From Methanocaldococcus sp. FS406-22 (lineage in GTDB: Archaea > AGJL01 > Methanococci > Methanococcales > Methanocaldococcaceae), in NCBI RefSeq assembly GCF_000025525.1, contig NC_013887.1, positions 320,729-384,728 of the forward strand: a stretch of DNA of 64,000 nt, in the 5' to 3' direction. Positions within the stretch are counted from its first letter, which is position 1. Each line of letters starts with the position of its first letter. Both the position numbers and the translations under genes were made by a program. Below the pieces are notes generated by a model. That model saw only the letters and a list, made by a program, of their open reading frames with translations, made no database searches and was not told where the DNA came from. Of the stretch, positions 49,645 to 59,562 are shown one piece after another.

Positions 49645-49875
49645 ATGCTAAAAGAGATATTAAACAAAATTTTTTGGCATCCTGATTATAAAAAAGAAGA
49701 TTTTGAAGTCATCATATTGCATAGGGGGGCTGAAGAAAATAAAAAAGTTATCTCTTTAGACGATGTTGAGCTTAGAGGGAACTATTTAGTATATTTTGAT
49801 ACCTATATTCCTCTCCATAGAATCTTAGAGATTAGAAACAAAAAAACTGGAGAGATTTTATATAAAAAGAAGTAA
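49645..49875 (+). CDS. MJ1316 (DUF504) RNA-end recognition domain protein
   Basis: The protein has 76 residues. MLKEILNKIFWHPDYKKEDFEVIILHRGAEE and FDTYIPLHRILEIRNKKTGEILYKK are the DUF504/UPF0248 signatures, including the IP-H-R motif. This domain is proposed to bind RNA with a 2',3'-cyclic phosphate end. It follows the Clp1 kinase by nine bases. Its 3' end overlaps the convergent transporter gene by 18 bases. Confidence 0.9.
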   Translation: MLKEILNKIFWHPDYKKEDFEVIILHRGAEENKKVISLDDVELRGNYLVYFDTYIPLHRILEIRNKKTGEILYKKK

Positions 49876-51036
49876 CAAACCTGAAATTATAGCTAAAACT
49901 CCTCCAAACAAAAATGTCATTTCTGGACTTATCTTCCACAAATAACCAGCTATCAGACTCGCAGGTAAGCTTGTTAATCCCACTACAGTATAAAACAGCC
50001 CTAAGGCAGTAGCTCTAATATCCTCTGACGATAAGTCAGAAACATAAGCTTTCTGATTTCCAGCAAATAATGCATAGGCAATTCCATATAAAGCAAACAA
50101 CAATATTAAACTTTTTTGAGATATAAAGTAAGCAAATCCTAAAGAAGTAATTCCATAAACTATATATCCCATGGTTAGAACTCTTCTTCTTCCAATTTTA
50201 TCTGATAAAATACCAAATGGAATTGAAAAGGTGGCATAAAAGATGTTGTATAAAATATAGAGTGCTATTGGGATTATAATGGCCATTTTCTCATCCACTA
50301 TCATTAGAAATTCCTGAGCTCTCAAAATATAAAACATATAGCTAAAATTACTTAGGGTAAATATAGCTGAGATTAAAATAAATAGCTTCAACTCTTTTGA
50401 TAGATTTTTAATTCCTACTCTAAATGTTATTTTATTATAAGAGGTTGTAGTTTTTTCCTTAACAAAATATAAAGGGATGAGAGTTAGAAATCCAATTATT
50501 GCAGCTATCAAAATTATTTGATTAAAAGTGTATTGGAAATATAAGATAAACAGTAATGAAAGGGTAGAGCCCAATATGGCCCCAGCAGTATCAAAAGCTC
50601 TCTGTATTCCAAAGCCTTTACCCAAAGTTTTAGGCATGCTTTCAGATATTATTGCATCCCTTGGAGCTGTCCTTATACCTTTCCCCATTCTCTCGAGGGA
50701 GGAAAATACAACCGCCCCTAACCAGCTTTTTGATAAACCTAAGAGTAGTTTGAACATTGAAGATGTTAAATAACCCAAAACAACAAAAATCTTCCTCTTT
50801 CTAACTTTATCTGAACAATAACCAATTAAAACCATCAAAATGTTTGAGATAAACTCTCTCAATCCACCAACTAAACCAATTGATAAACTTCCTCCACCAA
50901 CACTTGTAATAAGCATAGGCAGAATTGGCATTATCATCTCGCTACTCATATCATTCAAAAAGCTCGTAAATCCTAATAAATATACATTTTTAGCCAATTT
51001 TCTGTTATTATTTTTTTGTAAATTTGATTCTGCCAA
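49858..51036 (-). CDS. Major facilitator superfamily transporter
   Basis: The protein has about 392 residues with 12 predicted membrane helices. The motif GILSDKIGRRRVLTMGY sits in the loop after helix 8, and GYCSDKVRKRKIFVVLGY between helices 2 and 3, as in MFS carriers. The substrate is unknown. TTG 51036 after GGTGAGAAAA is preferred; ATG 51048 lies just upstream of that site with no site of its own. A MITE-like repeat lies 29 bases upstream and may affect its promoter. Confidence 0.85.
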   Translation of the reverse strand: MAESNLQKNNNRKLAKNVYLLGFTSFLNDMSSEMIMPILPMLITSVGGGSLSIGLVGGLREFISNILMVLIGYCSDKVRKRKIFVVLGYLTSSMFKLLLGLSKSWLGAVVFSSLERMGKGIRTAPRDAIISESMPKTLGKGFGIQRAFDTAGAILGSTLSLLFILYFQYTFNQIILIAAIIGFLTLIPLYFVKEKTTTSYNKITFRVGIKNLSKELKLFILISAIFTLSNFSYMFYILRAQEFLMIVDEKMAIIIPIALYILYNIFYATFSIPFGILSDKIGRRRVLTMGYIVYGITSLGFAYFISQKSLILLFALYGIAYALFAGNQKAYVSDLSSEDIRATALGLFYTVVGLTSLPASLIAGYLWKISPEMTFLFGGVLAIISGLLLLFI

Positions 51037-51064
51037 TTTTCTCACCATAAAAAATAGAAATTAT

Positions 51065-51170
51065 AGTGTTTTTCAAAACTTATTAAAGGTCATAAGGAAT
51101 ATTTGAACGCCTTCTTTTAAGAAGGCATTCATCAGTGCCTTAATTACTCTAAAATATTTTGAAAAACACT
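51065..51170. mobile_element. MITE-like element, complete copy
   Basis: The 106 bp start AGTGTTTTTCAAAACTTATT and end AATATTTTGAAAAACACT, an inverted repeat of 14-17 bases (TATAGTGTTTTTCAAAA counting flanks). The interior has a small hairpin GCCTTCTT-TTAAGAAGGC. No protein is encoded. Related copies are at 3253-3338 and 61508-61796. Confidence 0.82.
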
Positions 51171-51174
51171 ATAG

Positions 51175-52965
51175 TTATGTAGATGCCCTTCTTGCTAAGT
51201 ATCCTCCTGCAAATCCTATTAATCCACCAATTACTGCAGAAATTATTACTCCGACATTATTTCCTTTAGTAGTTGCTGTCTCTTCGCTATTAACTTTCTC
51301 GTTAGTAACTATATTAATTTCACTAATATTTTCTTTGTTAGTTTTATTTAACACTTTCATCACATCTATATCCATTTGGGCGTAGTATGAGCTGTACTTA
51401 TAATACATAATCTTTGATATGCTATCATTCAAACTGTCTGCATATTCATAATAGCCTAAAGCTGAAATTGGAGTTATTCCTAAGTTTTCAGCTAAATTTA
51501 TTTTGTTTCTTGCATATTTTTTGAAATATTTAATGTCTCCGAATATAACTAATGGAATTTCTGCTTTTACACAGGTATCTATACTTTCAGCTATAGTTAA
51601 TAAATAATCCCCCTGTTTATAAGCTTCCTTTGCAGATTCCAAGTCATTTTCAAGTCCATCAGTTGGTAGATTAGGAAAGATAGTCTCTACGTAAGTTGAA
51701 ATTGTTTCAGCATTATCTAAATACTGTTGAGCTAATGGTTTTAATTTAGACTCATTTATTATCTCGCTATTATTATCGTTTTCTTTTAAAGAAACCCACC
51801 ACACTGCACTATCTCCCCTCAACTTTGCAAAACTACCATATTTTATTGCCTCATCGTAATTTCCTAAATAGTACGATTTCCATGCATTATATAAGAGTTT
51901 TTTTGCCTCAACAATCCTTATTCTTCCTGCTAATATCTCTTCAAAGTTGTTAGTGGTTACTTTTTTTGAATAAACAATTTTTTCATCAGATTCAATTTCA
52001 TCTTGAACGTTTGTTAAAAATGTGCTAATGTCTTCTTTTCCTGTTAAATACCCTATAGTATGTTGAATAGTTTCAAGTTTAATTAATGCATTAAATGCAG
52101 AACATGTTGCAGCATAATATTCACTTGTTATGTATTCATTGTTAGCTTTATCTAGTAGATTTTTTGAGGCATTTAGCTCATTTAATAACATAGTTTGATA
52201 TTCATAATCAACATAATAGTTGTTGCTCAACTCCTTGGAGATATTCTCGTATTTTTCATTAGCCATTTTTAGGACATTCTCACTTAATTTTTTCATTATA
52301 TTTTTATATTTTTCTTCAATCGAGATATTTTCTGGATATTCCTTTATAACGATTTTTTTGTTTGTAAAGTAAGGAATAGCCTCATAAATGCTTCCAACCT
52401 CTATAACCTTAACTCCAAGTTTTTTACCAAATTCTACTGCATCAACTTTCTTTCCATTTACTTCAACATACCTCTGCCCTTTTGGAATTAACATAATCGT
52501 GCAGTTTGCTTTCTTAGCGGCTTCAATTTTTTCCAATATTCCTCCCACGGGCCCTATACTACCATCTGGATTTATCATTCCAGTCATCATAACATGTTTA
52601 TTTAAACTCCAATTCATCAACTCGCAGATAATTCCGATAGTCATTGTTCCTCCTGCTGATGGTCCCCCAACAACTGGCACATCACTCCTAACAGTAATAT
52701 AGATGTTATATTTATTCATATCTTTTCCAGTAACTTCCCCAGCAACCTTTGCAGCGATTCTTGCAGAACCCTGCATGTCTAATTCAGTTAGAGGCATAGT
52801 ATCCATAAATACATGCCCATCTCCTTTGGTAACATTAATTTGAATATTTATTGGAACACCCACGTATCCCTTATCCGTTAAAGATACTGCTGGAGCTTTT
52901 ATAATTACAGCAAAAGTTGAATTTAAAAGAAATATGGCTAAAAGCAGTACCAGTATCTTCCTCAT
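51175..52965 (-). CDS. Exported Lon-like (S16) protease, membrane-anchored
   Basis: The protein has 596 residues from ATG 52965 after GGAGGGGTAAT. A signal peptide ([19 protein letters not shown]) leads to an S16 protease domain: catalytic Ser in [14 protein letters not shown] and Lys in [16 protein letters not shown]. The rest is a long helical region with repeats of ~40 residues, ending in a membrane helix ([23 protein letters not shown]). There is no AAA+ module, so degradation is presumably ATP-independent at the outer face. It is divergent from the sodium symporter. Confidence 0.88.
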   Translation of the reverse strand: MRKILVLLLAIFLLNSTFAVIIKAPAVSLTDKGYVGVPINIQINVTKGDGHVFMDTMPLTELDMQGSARIAAKVAGEVTGKDMNKYNIYITVRSDVPVVGGPSAGGTMTIGIICELMNWSLNKHVMMTGMINPDGSIGPVGGILEKIEAAKKANCTIMLIPKGQRYVEVNGKKVDAVEFGKKLGVKVIEVGSIYEAIPYFTNKKIVIKEYPENISIEEKYKNIMKKLSENVLKMANEKYENISKELSNNYYVDYEYQTMLLNELNASKNLLDKANNEYITSEYYAATCSAFNALIKLETIQHTIGYLTGKEDISTFLTNVQDEIESDEKIVYSKKVTTNNFEEILAGRIRIVEAKKLLYNAWKSYYLGNYDEAIKYGSFAKLRGDSAVWWVSLKENDNNSEIINESKLKPLAQQYLDNAETISTYVETIFPNLPTDGLENDLESAKEAYKQGDYLLTIAESIDTCVKAEIPLVIFGDIKYFKKYARNKINLAENLGITPISALGYYEYADSLNDSISKIMYYKYSSYYAQMDIDVMKVLNKTNKENISEINIVTNEKVNSEETATTKGNNVGVIISAVIGGLIGFAGGYLARRAST

Positions 52966-53070
52966 ATTACCCCTCCAAATCTTCATAAAACTACATTGTC
53001 TCAGATATACTTAAAAATTATCCTCAAATAAATATATAAAAAATAACAGTAAAATGGTAGTGTGAATTAT

Positions 53071-54537
53071 ATGGAAAGGGAAAGCTGGAGTTCTAACTTG
53101 GGGTTTATATTAGCAAGTGTTGGTTCTGCAATAGGATTGGGGAATATTTGGAGATTTGGATATATGGTTTATACGAATGGTGGGGGAGCTTTTTTAATCC
53201 CTTATATAGTTGCTTTGCTGTGTGTTGGTATCCCATTAATGATTCTTGAATTTGCTATTGGGCACTATACAAAAAAATCTGCACCTTTAGCTTTGGAAAA
53301 ATTACATAATGGGGCAGAGTGGGCAGGGTGGTTTGCGGTTATTTCAGGGTTCATTATAACAAGTTATTATGCTGTTATCATAGCTTGGTGTCTTTATTAT
53401 TTGATAATTTTAGCCATCTATGGATATCCATCAGACCCTAATGCTTATTTTTTCCATAACATACTTCAAATATCATCTGGTGTGGAGGATATAGGCGGAG
53501 TCTCTTATGGAATTTTAATATCTACCTTAGCTGTTTGGGGAATTATTGCTTTAATTCTAAGTGCTGGAGTTAAAAATGGATTAGAGAAGGCAAATAAAAT
53601 AATGATTCCTTTCCTTTTGTTTTTAGTAATTCTGTTAGTTTTGAATGCTTTAACCTTGCCAGGAGCTTTAACTGGAATTGAGTGGTATTTAACCCCGGAT
53701 TTTTCAGCATTATTTGATTATAATGTGTGGTTAAGTGCATTCTCTCAAATTTTCTTTAGCCTATCTTTAGGATTTGGAATTTTAATTGCTTATGCAAGTT
53801 ATCTACCCAAAAAAAGTGATTTAACAATAAACGCTGTTACAATATCTCTCTTAAATTGCGGTTTTTCATTTTTAGCTGGTTTTGCTGTGTTTGGAACACT
53901 TGGATATATGAGTTATACAAGTGGCATTCCATTAGATAAAGCTGTTTCAGAAGGGATTGGCTTGGCTTTTGTTACATTTCCAAAGGCACTGTCTTTATTA
54001 CCATTTGCAAGTAGATTATTTGGAATAATATTCTTCTTAGCTTTAGTTTTTGCTGGAATATCCTCTGCTGTTTCTATCGTAGAGGCAAGCGTATCTGCAA
54101 TTATGGATAAGTTCTCATTAAGTAGGAAAAAAGCTCTACTTGCTGTATTAACTTTGTTTGTTATACTCTCACCAATATTTACAACTGGAGCTGGGTTGTA
54201 TTATTTGGATATCATTGACCATTTTGCTTCAGGTTATTTACTTCCAATAGCGGCAATTTTAGAGATTATAATAGCTATATGGCTATTTGGTGGAGATAAG
54301 CTCAGAGAACATATAAATAAACTTTCAGAGATGAAGTTGGGAGTTTGGTGGAAATACTTGGCTGGAGTTGTGTCTCCAATAATATTAACTGCTGTTGTAT
54401 TATTAGATGCTTCTAATGTTTTAACATCTGGTTATGGAGACTATAAAACAACTTATGTAATGTTTGGGGCTTTAATCATTCCATTGGCATTTGTTGTAAG
54501 TGTTGTTCTTCAAAAAATGAAAACTGTTAAAGGTTGA
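53071..54537 (+). CDS. Sodium:neurotransmitter symporter family transporter
   Basis: The protein has 488 residues and about 12 helices. SWSSNLGFILASVGSAIGLGNIWRFGYMVYTNGGGAFLIPY is the family's sodium-binding first helix region (split here for reading: SVGSAIGLGNIWRFGY), and FFSLSLGFGILIAYASYLPKKSDL is the sixth helix. Bacterial and archaeal members import amino acids or tryptamine-like compounds with Na+. The start ATG 53071 fits the usual N-terminus. A 39-residue membrane peptide gene follows. Confidence 0.92.
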   Translation: MERESWSSNLGFILASVGSAIGLGNIWRFGYMVYTNGGGAFLIPYIVALLCVGIPLMILEFAIGHYTKKSAPLALEKLHNGAEWAGWFAVISGFIITSYYAVIIAWCLYYLIILAIYGYPSDPNAYFFHNILQISSGVEDIGGVSYGILISTLAVWGIIALILSAGVKNGLEKANKIMIPFLLFLVILLVLNALTLPGALTGIEWYLTPDFSALFDYNVWLSAFSQIFFSLSLGFGILIAYASYLPKKSDLTINAVTISLLNCGFSFLAGFAVFGTLGYMSYTSGIPLDKAVSEGIGLAFVTFPKALSLLPFASRLFGIIFFLALVFAGISSAVSIVEASVSAIMDKFSLSRKKALLAVLTLFVILSPIFTTGAGLYYLDIIDHFASGYLLPIAAILEIIIAIWLFGGDKLREHINKLSEMKLGVWWKYLAGVVSPIILTAVVLLDASNVLTSGYGDYKTTYVMFGALIIPLAFVVSVVLQKMKTVKG

Positions 54538-54542
54538 TAATT

Positions 54543-54662
54543 ATGAATCTTGGAGCTATAGCAATGTTTATATTTGGTGCTGTAATTTTATGGGGTGGGG
54601 CAATTTACTTTTTATGGAGGTCAATTAAGAGCAAAAATAATAAAGAGGATATAGAGGAATAA
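54543..54662 (+). CDS. Small accessory membrane peptide of the symporter (MetS-like)
   Basis: The peptide has 39 residues: MNLGAIAMFIFGAVILWGG followed by AIYFLWRSIKSKNNKEDIEE. It has one membrane helix and a charged tail. It starts five bases after the symporter stop, with AGGTTGAT as binding site. Small single-helix partners encoded after NSS-family transporters (MetS type) are known in bacteria. The match is by size, topology and position. Confidence 0.8.
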   Translation: MNLGAIAMFIFGAVILWGGAIYFLWRSIKSKNNKEDIEE

Positions 54663-54718
54663 CTCATGTAGAAATTATTTATTTTTAGATTATTAATTTT
54701 TAAAACTTAGATTTTCTT

Positions 54719-55023
54719 ATTTAGAGGATTTAAATTTAATTTCTAAGGGTTTGTTGATTTAATTATTTGGAATATTTATGTTTATTGAATCATTTAGATT
54801 TTTAAAAATTAAGATTAGATAATAAGTTAAATAAAATTTCTCTAATTAATAAGTTAAATCTTTAAATTTAAAAAGATAAGAATACTTAATTTAACTAAAA
54901 GAGAAAGATTTAAATATCAGTGGGTTTATAAATAAAGGTAGTTATTTACCCTTAGAAAAATATGGTGCCGAAAAGTATATATATTAGAAAAATAATAAAA
55001 AATTGATTGTGAATGATTGCCCT
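54719..55023 (+). promoter_or_regulatory. CRISPR leader of array 2
   Basis: The 305 bp align end to end with the array 1 leader without gaps. The conserved block GTTATTTACCCTTAG and neighbours ends about 75 bp before the first repeat. The terminal TGCCCT directly before the repeat is also conserved. It likely serves as promoter and integration leader. Confidence 0.85.
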
Positions 55024-55932
55024 GTTAAAATCAGACCGAATCGGTATGGAAACAAAATTCATTAAATTTTCAATATCATCAACGATTTCAACACGTTAAA
55101 ATCAGACCGAATCGGTATGGAAACACTATAATCTTAAACGTATTTGTGAATTTTATAGTAATGTTAAAATCAGACCGAATCGGTATGGAAACTAATACGG
55201 ACCAAATTCTCCAAGAGATATAAAAACATGTTAAAATCAGACCGAATCGGTATGGAAACAACTTTTTCATGTGCATAAAATGCTAAAATCTTAGCAGTTA
55301 AAATCAGACCGAATCGGTATGGAAACTGGAAATCCATCAAAAAGAATTTTTGTGGTTCTATCCAGTTAAAATCAGACCGAATCGGTATGGAAACCATTAA
55401 ATACGCCAGCTAATATTACCAATTCATCCTTAGACAAGTTAAAATCAGACCGAATCGGTATGGAAACAACCAATTGCTGTCTAAAAATGATATTAATGTA
55501 TCGTTAAAATCAGACCGAATCGGTATGGAAACTTTCTTGTTGTATTCTCTCCCAAGCAATCCTCTTAAGTTAAAATAAGACCGATTCGGTATGGAAACGT
55601 TTCGGGGTCTTTGAAGTTACATGTATGTGGTGTAGTGTTAAAATAAGACCGATTCGGTATGGAAACTGGAACAAACCGTTTAAAACCTCTGCCTCTTCCT
55701 TTGTATGTTAAAATCAGACCGAATCGGTATGGAAACTATTAAGTCCATGACCTTCTAAATATATTATGTTATTTTTAGTTAAAATCAGACCGAATCGGTA
55801 TGGAAACATTTCAATATCATCCATGTTTAGAATCAACTTTTTCTGGAATTCAGGTTAAAATAAGACCGATTCGGTATGGAAACAATAATTCTCCCGTTTT
55901 TCGTTTATTGTAGCACTCGTTAAAATCAGACC
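55024..55932 (+). CRISPR. CRISPR array 2: 13 full repeats plus a truncated end repeat, 13 spacers
   Basis: Repeats start at 55024, 55095, 55163, 55230, 55297, 55365, 55438, 55503, 55569, 55637, 55707, 55778 and 55854, with a 14-base remnant at 55919. Spacers are 35-46 bp. Most repeats have the core CAGACCGAATCGG. Repeats 9, 10 and 13 instead have AAGACCGATTCGG, the form found in array 1. The array is oriented rightward from its leader. The remnant is followed by a short hairpin ACCTCTTAGAGGT that may end transcription. Confidence 0.98.
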
Positions 55933-56131
55933 TCTTAGAGGTTTATTCTCTTTTTAAACCATTAAAATCAAAGTAAAAGAGATATTTTTATCTTCTACTT
56001 AGTAATACTCACACATCTAAATATACAACAAACTATTTAAGTTAGTAATACTGAAAAAGAAAAAATCCCGAGAAATTTTTCAACCAGTATTAAAAATTAT
56101 TACAAATTTAGAAAAATAAAATATAAGCTAA

Positions 56132-56527
56132 CTAAATCATCCCAAAGACCTCAAAATACTTTTTCTGCCTAACGACCATTACTGGGATGTTGTTTTCTAT
56201 TAATTTCTCTTTAAGTTCTTTATCGTTTGTTGCTACAATGACATTTTTATTTTCTTTTGCATAATTTAAGATTGCCTCATCTGCATAATTAGCATTGTAA
56301 TCAATTAATTTGTAGTTTTTTATCTTTGCAAGTGCTAAATTAACAGCCAATTTTTCTTTACCTTTTAAATCTCCACTTTTTAATAACCTCTCTAACTCTT
56401 CTTTTACAGGAGAAAGTATAATTATCTCAAACTTTGCATTTAAAGCCCTCTCTATCTCATAATCAAAGTTTATCTTATGCTTAAAGACGTAAATTAAAAA
56501 GTTGGTGTCTGGGACTATTTTGTATAT
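56132..56527 (-). CDS. PIN-domain nuclease with apparent ATA start codon
   Basis: In frame with the C-terminal part, the reverse strand reads (M)YKIVPDTNFLIYVFKHKINF, then LSPVKEELERLL, LIDYNANYADEAILNYA and VIVATNDKELKEKL, ending FEVFGMI. Acidic PIN residues are present (DTNF, Glu, YADE, TNDKEL). The frame is closed by TAA just before; the only start near the GGTGAT site (which follows the rad50 stop) is ATA at 56527. Family members would be expected to start with ATG here. The next ATG, at 56350, would remove the catalytic N-terminus. The gene is coupled to rad50. Confidence 0.8.
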   Translation of the reverse strand: MYKIVPDTNFLIYVFKHKINFDYEIERALNAKFEIIILSPVKEELERLLKSGDLKGKEKLAVNLALAKIKNYKLIDYNANYADEAILNYAKENKNVIVATNDKELKEKLIENNIPVMVVRQKKYFEVFGMI

Positions 56528-56538
56528 ATTTTATCACC

Positions 56539-59500
56539 TCATTCGTTTGTCTTAACTTTTGAAACTCCTCCCTCTTTCGTAACATTGATTATAGTATCTG
56601 CTACATCCTCAAGTTCTCTGTGGTGAGTTATAATTACCATCTGTGGAACGTTGTCAATCTTTTTAAAGATTTCAGCTAACTTAGCCCTTCTATTTTCATC
56701 TAAATAGACAGTTGGCTCATCTAATATAATGCACTCAACTCTATTTCCAACCAATGCATTTGCTATAGCCAACCTCAAAGATAGAGCTACAGCTATCTGC
56801 TCTCCTCCACTTAGATTGTCTATAGTTAAGATACCATTAGGGGAATGAACCTTCACATCAAAATCTTCAGTAAGTTCTACAAAGCTGTAGGGCAAATCAA
56901 ACTCATTGAATGCCTCATTTAGATGTCTCTGTATTATTGGTATGTATTTCCTTCTTAAATATCTCTGGAATCCATCTTTACCAAAGAGTTTTCTAATTTT
57001 TGTCAAATACTCTACAAATCTTTCTAATTTAACTTTCTCTTTCTCTAACTCAGATAGGCTTTGCAATTTTTCTTTTATCTTCTCAATCTCTTCCTTTAAA
57101 TACTCAATACTGTTTTCAACGACTTTAAGCTCTCTCTCGATAATATTAAGCTCTTCCTGCTTCTTTTTAAATTCCTCCTCAATCTCTCTATATTTATCCT
57201 CAGAGTAGTTGATTTCATCGAGTTTTTGTTTAATATAGCTGATTCTCTCCTCTATATCTTTGATGTTTTCATTAACTTTAACAATCATGTCATTTAAATA
57301 GCTTTTAATATCATCAACTCCATACTCCTTTCTAAGGTTGTTTAAAGTAACCTCTGCTGAATTACACTTCTTATAAATCTCTTCAAGCTCATATAGCTTA
57401 GCTTTATACTTATCAACTGCATCTTTTAAAGAGATATATTCCTTATACAACCCTAACTTTGAAAGCATCTTATTCTCAACTTCTTTAAATTTAAGCTCCT
57501 TACTTTTAAGCTGAGTAACTTTATCTTTTAAATTAATTATCTCCTTCTCTTCTTCCCTTAGTTTATTAATCTCTTCTATGCATTTATCTTTATCCCAGCC
57601 CTTAACTACATCTTCAAGCTCTTTAATTCTCTTTCTTATTTTATCTTCATCTGCATTCTTTAGATAATCAATTGCTGAGATATATTTGTTGTATTTATCT
57701 TCAATCTCATTTAATTGCTTTTTAATCTCATCTACTATTTCATTCACTGGCTTTCCATCAATTATATAGCTTTTAAGCTGGTTTTCAATATCTATTAGAG
57801 TATTTTCAAGCTCTTCCAACTTTGATTTTAAATTCTGCAGAGTTTTTAGTTTCTCATAGTATTTTGTCTCAAGTTCTCTTAATTCCTTCTCTCTTCTGAT
57901 AATTTTATTTATCTCTATTATTTTTTTGTCAATCTCATTAATCTTTTTGTTTAGCTCTTCCAACTCTTTGTATTTGCTATTTAGTTGAGATTTGTGAGAG
58001 TTTATTAGCTCTTGCTTCTTAATGTCATCTATTGGAGTTTTACACAATGGACATCTACCTTCAACATCCTTAAGTTCATTTAAAACCTTCTTTATCCTAT
58101 TAATTTCATTATTAATCTCTCCTATTTTTTGTTTTATATCCTCTTTCTGTTTCTGCAGAGTTTCAAGCTCTATCTTCTTTTTATCTATATCTTCTAAAGC
58201 TTTTTTAACCTCGTCAATATTTATTTTGCCCAACTCATCCTTTATATTTCTAATTTCAGATTTTAGGCTTTCAATATTGCTTTCAAGGGATTTTTTACTC
58301 TGTAATAGCTTTGCATAATTTAGCATCATTTTGTTGTATTTCTCTAAGGCTTCATCCAATTGCTTATACTTATCATAGTAAGCCCTAAGCTCATCAGCAG
58401 TTTTTTTGTATTTTTCAATCTCATTAAGCTTAGTATAGAGGTTATCAAGCTCTATTAAGTGGTCTTTTATCTTTTCCAAGTTTTTAATCTTGTTGTTTAT
58501 CTCCTCTAACAGCTTATCCAACTCATTCACTCTATCTCTATACTTACTCTTTTCAATAGTTTCTTTTAAGGAATTGATGTCATTTTCAAGATTCTTTAGA
58601 GTGTTTGATAACTTTAGATATTCCTCATATATTGGAGACAACTCCCCCAATCTATCCTCAACTGTCTTAATCTTATCAGATAATGATTTATACTCCTCAA
58701 ACTCCTCTCTATACCTATTTAAAGTATTTTCTGCCTCAATAACTGCATCTAAATCGTATTTTAGATTTTTAAGTTTGTTATTTTCTAATTCTAAGGCTTT
58801 TTTTCTCTCTTCAAGCTTTCCTATTAATTTTTCATAGAGGGATTTTTTATTATTCCATTCTTCAAAGGTTTTTTCAGCAATTTTAAACTCTTCTCTAACT
58901 TTATCCAACTTTTCTTTTAATATTTTTAGTTCTTTTTCTTTCTTCTCTAAATCAGATATCTTATTGTTTAATTCTTTCTCATACTCTTCTCTATTGCTTA
59001 GATATCCTTTAATTCCCTCTAACTGCCTTTTATATTCATCGATAACATCCTTCATCTTCTGATAGCATTTTTCAAAGTCATCTATTCCTAAGAGCTTACC
59101 AATAAGCTCCTTTCTTTCGTGTGGTGGGAGATTTAAAAGATTTGCTATCTCCCCTTGCTTTATATATATGGAGTTTAAAAACATATCCCTATCAACGCCT
59201 AAAATTTCATTTATTGCTTTATTAACTTCACTAATTGTTGTAGCATAGGGTTTTCCATTCTTATAGAGCTTAGCTGAACTTCTGCCATCGTATTCTCTGA
59301 CAACCCTATATTTAACTCCATTAATTTTAAATTCAAGCTCAACAGACATGACTTTTTTACCTTTAGTTATAACCTCATCATAGCTTAACCCCATTCTTCT
59401 TAAAGCATCAGCTCCAAACAATGCAAAAAACACTGCCTCAAAGATAGATGACTTCCCACTACCATTCTCCCCAATAATAGCAATAATTCCCTCATCAAAT

Positions 59501-59559
59501 GTAATTCTAGTATTTTCATGGCTTTTAAAGTTATTCATCTTTATTTCTTTTAGTATCAT
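56539..59559 (-). CDS. rad50: DNA double-strand break repair ATPase Rad50
   Basis: The protein has 1006 residues. Walker A is IGENGSGKSSIFEAV near residue 35, the zinc hook CPLC lies near residue 502 between two long coiled coils, and the ABC signature LSGGEQIAVALSLRLA and Walker B IILDEPTVYLDE are near the end. With Mre11 it forms the end-processing complex for DNA breaks. The ATG is three bases after the mre11 stop, with GGGGATGA as the binding site. Confidence 0.98.
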   Translation of the reverse strand: MILKEIKMNNFKSHENTRITFDEGIIAIIGENGSGKSSIFEAVFFALFGADALRRMGLSYDEVITKGKKVMSVELEFKINGVKYRVVREYDGRSSAKLYKNGKPYATTISEVNKAINEILGVDRDMFLNSIYIKQGEIANLLNLPPHERKELIGKLLGIDDFEKCYQKMKDVIDEYKRQLEGIKGYLSNREEYEKELNNKISDLEKKEKELKILKEKLDKVREEFKIAEKTFEEWNNKKSLYEKLIGKLEERKKALELENNKLKNLKYDLDAVIEAENTLNRYREEFEEYKSLSDKIKTVEDRLGELSPIYEEYLKLSNTLKNLENDINSLKETIEKSKYRDRVNELDKLLEEINNKIKNLEKIKDHLIELDNLYTKLNEIEKYKKTADELRAYYDKYKQLDEALEKYNKMMLNYAKLLQSKKSLESNIESLKSEIRNIKDELGKINIDEVKKALEDIDKKKIELETLQKQKEDIKQKIGEINNEINRIKKVLNELKDVEGRCPLCKTPIDDIKKQELINSHKSQLNSKYKELEELNKKINEIDKKIIEINKIIRREKELRELETKYYEKLKTLQNLKSKLEELENTLIDIENQLKSYIIDGKPVNEIVDEIKKQLNEIEDKYNKYISAIDYLKNADEDKIRKRIKELEDVVKGWDKDKCIEEINKLREEEKEIINLKDKVTQLKSKELKFKEVENKMLSKLGLYKEYISLKDAVDKYKAKLYELEEIYKKCNSAEVTLNNLRKEYGVDDIKSYLNDMIVKVNENIKDIEERISYIKQKLDEINYSEDKYREIEEEFKKKQEELNIIERELKVVENSIEYLKEEIEKIKEKLQSLSELEKEKVKLERFVEYLTKIRKLFGKDGFQRYLRRKYIPIIQRHLNEAFNEFDLPYSFVELTEDFDVKVHSPNGILTIDNLSGGEQIAVALSLRLAIANALVGNRVECIILDEPTVYLDENRRAKLAEIFKKIDNVPQMVIITHHRELEDVADTIINVTKEGGVSKVKTNE

Positions 59560-59562
59560 AAC

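Noticed and set aside
55088..55397. Two reverse-strand open frames with repeated [10 protein letters not shown] peptides
   Set aside because: They are translations of CRISPR repeats and spacers of array 2, without ribosome binding sites.
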